Source of the DNA: Congeria kusceri
Lineage: Eukaryota; Mollusca; Bivalvia; Myida; Dreissenidae
Assembly (NCBI GenBank): GCA_027627225.1
Contig: CM051034.1
Location: 20,320,480-20,384,479 of the forward strand
Reading direction: 5' to 3'
DNA length: 64,000 nucleotides
Shown: in pieces, positions 61,140 through 64,000 of the stretch
Layout: each line of letters starts with the position of its first letter
How positions within the stretch are numbered: the first letter of the stretch is position 1
Notes under the pieces: model-generated
The model's database searches: none
What the model saw: the letters and a program-made list of their open reading frames with translations, nothing else
What the model was told of the DNA's origin: nothing
Program-made: the position numbers and the translations under genes

Positions 61140-61617
61140 GATGTTCTTTCTTAACCTGGATGGCAAAATCTAGAATTTGAAGGATTGGGTCATGTGACAC
61201 CGCTAACATGTACATAAACACATCTGTACAGAACGGAGACATGTCAACAAGAAAGATCTCACAGTGGTGTGGTGGAATCTTCCTAATGGATCCATCCCTC
61301 TCGATGTCATACAGGATTCCCTTATCCACTATCACCTACCAGATAGGGCGAAGAACCTAGTGGTCGGCTTTTGCAACAATCAACTACTGAGGTTCAGCAC
61401 CAGGTCCAGCAACTTTACCACTAAGTGGATCACTGTGCAGTGGTGGATCATCACAGACTGTACATGGAGTCAGGCATCAAATAGAAGTACCATGTTCAAC
61501 TTCAGAATTACACGTAATCTCACATATGTTAGATGGATTCTCTCGTTATCGAAAGAGTCAGTGACATGGGCTAAAATGCAATTCAAGCCGAACAAGTCAA
61601 AGTGCTTGGTTAATTGA
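61140..61617 (+). pseudogene. Reverse transcriptase relic of a retroelement
   Basis: Fragments match, in order, a reverse-transcriptase type common in animal genomes: FFLNLDGKI (about 61146), SVQNGDMS (about 61225), then from about 61248 NKKDLTVVWWNLPNGSIPLD, LIHYHLPDRAKNLVVGF, LLRFSTRSSNFTTKWITVQW and, after an apparent internal deletion that removes the catalytic motif region, VRWILSLSKESVTWAKMQFK, PNKSKCLV and stop. Several stops and frameshifts separate the blocks. Clade not determined. Confidence 0.65.
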
Positions 61618-61701
61618 AAAAGGTGATGTATGGTCCCCAGCTATGGACGCTTTGTACCTAAAGAAGCAATACAACGACCGCAATCTGCTCAAAAATAAAT
61701 A

Positions 61702-61928
61702 TGAGGCGTGTCGTGGGAAAATCGGGCTTAATACATGTGCGTAAAGTGTCGTCCTGGACAAGACTGTGCAGTCCGCTCCTGCTGATCCTGGACGACACTT
61801 TCCGCTTTTATGGTATTTTGTGTTTAAAGAAGTCTCTTCATAACATAAATCAATTGTAGGCGGAAAGTGTCGTCCCGGATGACCCTGTGTGGACTGCATT
61901 ACGCCCGGTTTTCCCACGACACGCCACA
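61702..61928. mobile_element. Short palindromic MITE, copy 3
   Basis: Ends TGAGGCGTGTCGTGGGAAAA and TTTTCCCACGACACGCCACA (one mismatch as a terminal inverted repeat). The interior has GTGTCGTCCTGGA and CTTTCCGCTTTTATGG. Confidence 0.88.
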
Positions 61929-62028
61929 TAGATAAAATTATGCTAGTATGGTGTTCTGTGCACTAGTATCGGTCTAGTTGGTTGTGGCAATTTCTACCGC
62001 ACCAATACCAAACTAGTGTAATATTAGA

Positions 62029-62347
62029 TTGCTAACAGACAAATTTACGCAAATTATGTTGTTCTCGGAATTGAGTTGTGTAATAATTAACGATTCTACA
62101 GACACATTTACGCAAATTATGTTGTTCTCGGAATTGAGCTGTGTAATAATTAACGATTCTACAGACACATTTACGCAAATTATGTTGTTCTCGGAATTGA
62201 GCTGTGTAATAATTAACGATTCTACAGACACATTTACGCAAATTATGTTGTTCTTGGAATTTAGCTGTGTAATAATTAACGATTCTACAGACACATTTAC
62301 GCAAATTATGTTGTTCTCGGAATTGAGCTGTGTAATAATTAACGATT
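62029..62347. repeat. 63-bp tandem repeat, five copies
   Basis: Units contain ACATTTACGCAAATTATGTT, GTTCTCGGAATTGAGCTGTG and TAATAATTAACGATTCTACA. Because 63 is divisible by three, frames stay open on both strands; this is not evidence of a protein. Confidence 0.92.
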
Positions 62348-62399
62348 ATAAGACAAACACTTCAGATCAGAATGGAAAGGCCGTTGGCCATGCTAGGTA

Positions 62400-64000
62400 G
62401 AGTGGATTTCATTATCTTATTTAAATTTATATTGTGTTAACTACATAATAAAACGCCACCACTGTCTGCTATTTTCTCATGCGACTATTATTTAATGATG
62501 GTTGAATAAATAAGGTTAATGGTTATAAAACAGTAAAACAAGTTTGAGTGTGATTGTTTGATTTGTTTGTTCTTGTGTTTTTGTTGTTTTTTTTGTTCTG
62601 GAAATGTATGTCGAAATGGTGGTGTACCAGGATGAAACATTCGTAGTGGGAGATAATCAAATATTTTTTATGTTTGTTCCATGAATTACACGCCAACCTA
62701 GATCTACACACTATAGTGGAAGTTGTAAATAGTCGATACATCAAATTAAGTTGTAAAGCTCAAAATGTTTTGAAACTTTTGAAGACTAAAACTGTTTTGT
62801 ATTCTTTGCAAATATAAATTCCAAAATGTATTAATCTGCAGAACGCGATATCATGGCATACAGAAAATAAAACAACACATTTACCCATTAAAGTTGTATG
62901 TGCTTAGTTAGTAGAAGGCATAAAATATTTAAAATGTTATGTTTAGGTTTTGCTATAGCTAGATGACTCAAAAGTTGCCCTGTCAGTCTTGAAATGGTAA
63001 TAGAAAAATTGTTAATGGGTATACATGCATGTGTATTCGTGCACGCCGGGTGAATCATTGCGACCACAGATGTTCGCTTGGTACCTTCGTTGATGTTACA
63101 ATTATTGAAAACATGTGCAATAAGGATTAATACATAGTCGAGTTCAAAAACGATTTTATCGGAGCAACTACTACAAATATTGTTTTAATGATATGCGTTT
63201 TGCAATAGACACGCACAAAATTTTCAATAAAGAATTGTTCCAGTGCCTAAAGTTGACTGCGCATTACATATAGCAAATTAAGACATATATTTCTCCTGTC
63301 CACATTAAGTTACATTACTATTCAATTTATTTCATGTATTCATTTTATTTTATAGTTGATTGTTAAAATATGATATAAGTTGTTTCAATAAAATTATTTG
63401 CTACTGCTTGATTGTTTAATTATATTTTGAAGATTAAAAAAATCACAACGTGATCGTTGGAATTTTGCGCTCAACCTCCGAATGAAGTCGTTGAACCCCA
63501 ATATAATGCACCACAAAATAGATTTTGTTCATACTCTATACATGCGAGTTAACGTAGAGTTAATTTTCATCGCTGAGGGTTGGGGACCTAGTCGTCCCTA
63601 AAGGCCTGGCCTTTTTTATTTTATTTAAAAAAATAATAATAATACTAATTTTTTTTTTTTTTGGGGGGGGGGAGGGGTCGTAGCAGTCTAACCCGACGTT
63701 CAACATTGCCAACACTTTCTCCATAACCAATAAATTGAAGTGGAAATTCCTAACGAATAGTCCAGAACGAACAAATCCAAATATTGGATCCGTTAATTAC
63801 AGTACAACATGAAGGGAAAAGGTCATTATCAATATCGATTAATGATACTTATCATCTCATTCTAGTATACATTACAATGCTCTCTGGACTCAATCTGTGT
63901 AAAAGCATCAAAGCTACATTTAAGTAAAAATTCTTACAAATAATACAGTTTAATTGATTATTTATTATTTGCTGAACAACAACCATAAAATGAAAAATAC
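62400..64000. other. No gene recognised
   Basis: AT-rich sequence to the window end, with a T-run followed by a G-run at about 63649-63672. Confidence 0.5.

Noticed and set aside
62013..62400. Open frames of 90-123 codons on both strands with repeated peptide
   Set aside because: A 63-bp tandem repeat keeps frames open without selection.

Overview
This window is nuclear DNA from an invertebrate animal, most probably a bivalve mollusc. It is AT-rich and gene-poor, has GT-AG introns, and is full of tandem repeats, foldback elements, tRNA-derived SINEs and LINE fragments. Its only recognisable gene family is a cluster of small secreted C1q-domain proteins, a family greatly expanded in bivalves. 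The short palindromic elements with GAGGCGTG-type ends remind me of dreissenid mussels (Dreissena), but that is recollection and could not be checked here. There is nothing prokaryotic.

The C1q cluster has a standard two-exon layout. Exon 1 (about 130-160 nt) encodes a signal peptide and a short amphipathic/coiled segment and ends in phase 1 at a GT donor. Exon 2 is about 404 nt and carries the whole C1q domain. I count eleven C1q-domain exons: 9.6-10.0 kb, 13.1-13.5 kb, three in a duplicated block (20.9, 27.0 and 33.1 kb), 35.1-35.6 kb, 40.4-40.7 kb, 43.7-44.1 kb, a tandem pair at 51.9-53.0 kb, and 59.2-59.6 kb. Only the gene at 43658-44963 is intact from start codon to stop and polyadenylation signal. 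The others carry nonsense codons, frameshifts, small deletions, lost splice sites, or an exon 1 broken by a minisatellite. The window is a record of birth and death in an immune-type lectin-like family.

Layout. 0-7.9 kb: degenerate tandem repeats, a short palindromic MITE and a foldback MITE. 7.9-9.35 kb: a large 41-bp minisatellite. 9.5-14.3 kb: two C1q loci. 14.3-18.5 kb: no genes, one TIR element. 18.5-34.2 kb: 2.5 copies of a 6.1-kb tandem segmental duplication, almost identical between copies, each carrying a broken plus-strand C1q exon, palindromic foldback elements and (in two copies) an orphan minus-strand exon 1. 34.2-45.1 kb: three C1q loci mixed with a Harbinger-like element, a hAT-like element, two SINEs and foldback MITEs. 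45.1-47.05 kb: an interval bounded by piggyBac-like ends. 47.4-48.2 kb and 54.8-55.7 kb: repeat families built from diverged subunits. 51.7-53.7 kb: a C1q gene with a tandemly duplicated domain exon. 56.5-57.8 kb: a LINE 3' fragment inserted in a MITE. 58-60 kb: a C1q gene with two TGA stops. 61-62.4 kb: a decayed reverse transcriptase, a MITE and a 63-bp tandem repeat.

The most striking signal is a near-perfect type I hammerhead ribozyme motif on the minus strand at 44690-44731. It lies inside the intron of the only intact C1q gene and in the same orientation as transcription. A degenerate second copy abuts the truncated C1q exon at 40.76 kb. Such minimal hammerheads are known from Penelope-like retroelements and related small retrotransposons, so this is probably a retroelement remnant now sitting in an immune gene's pre-mRNA.
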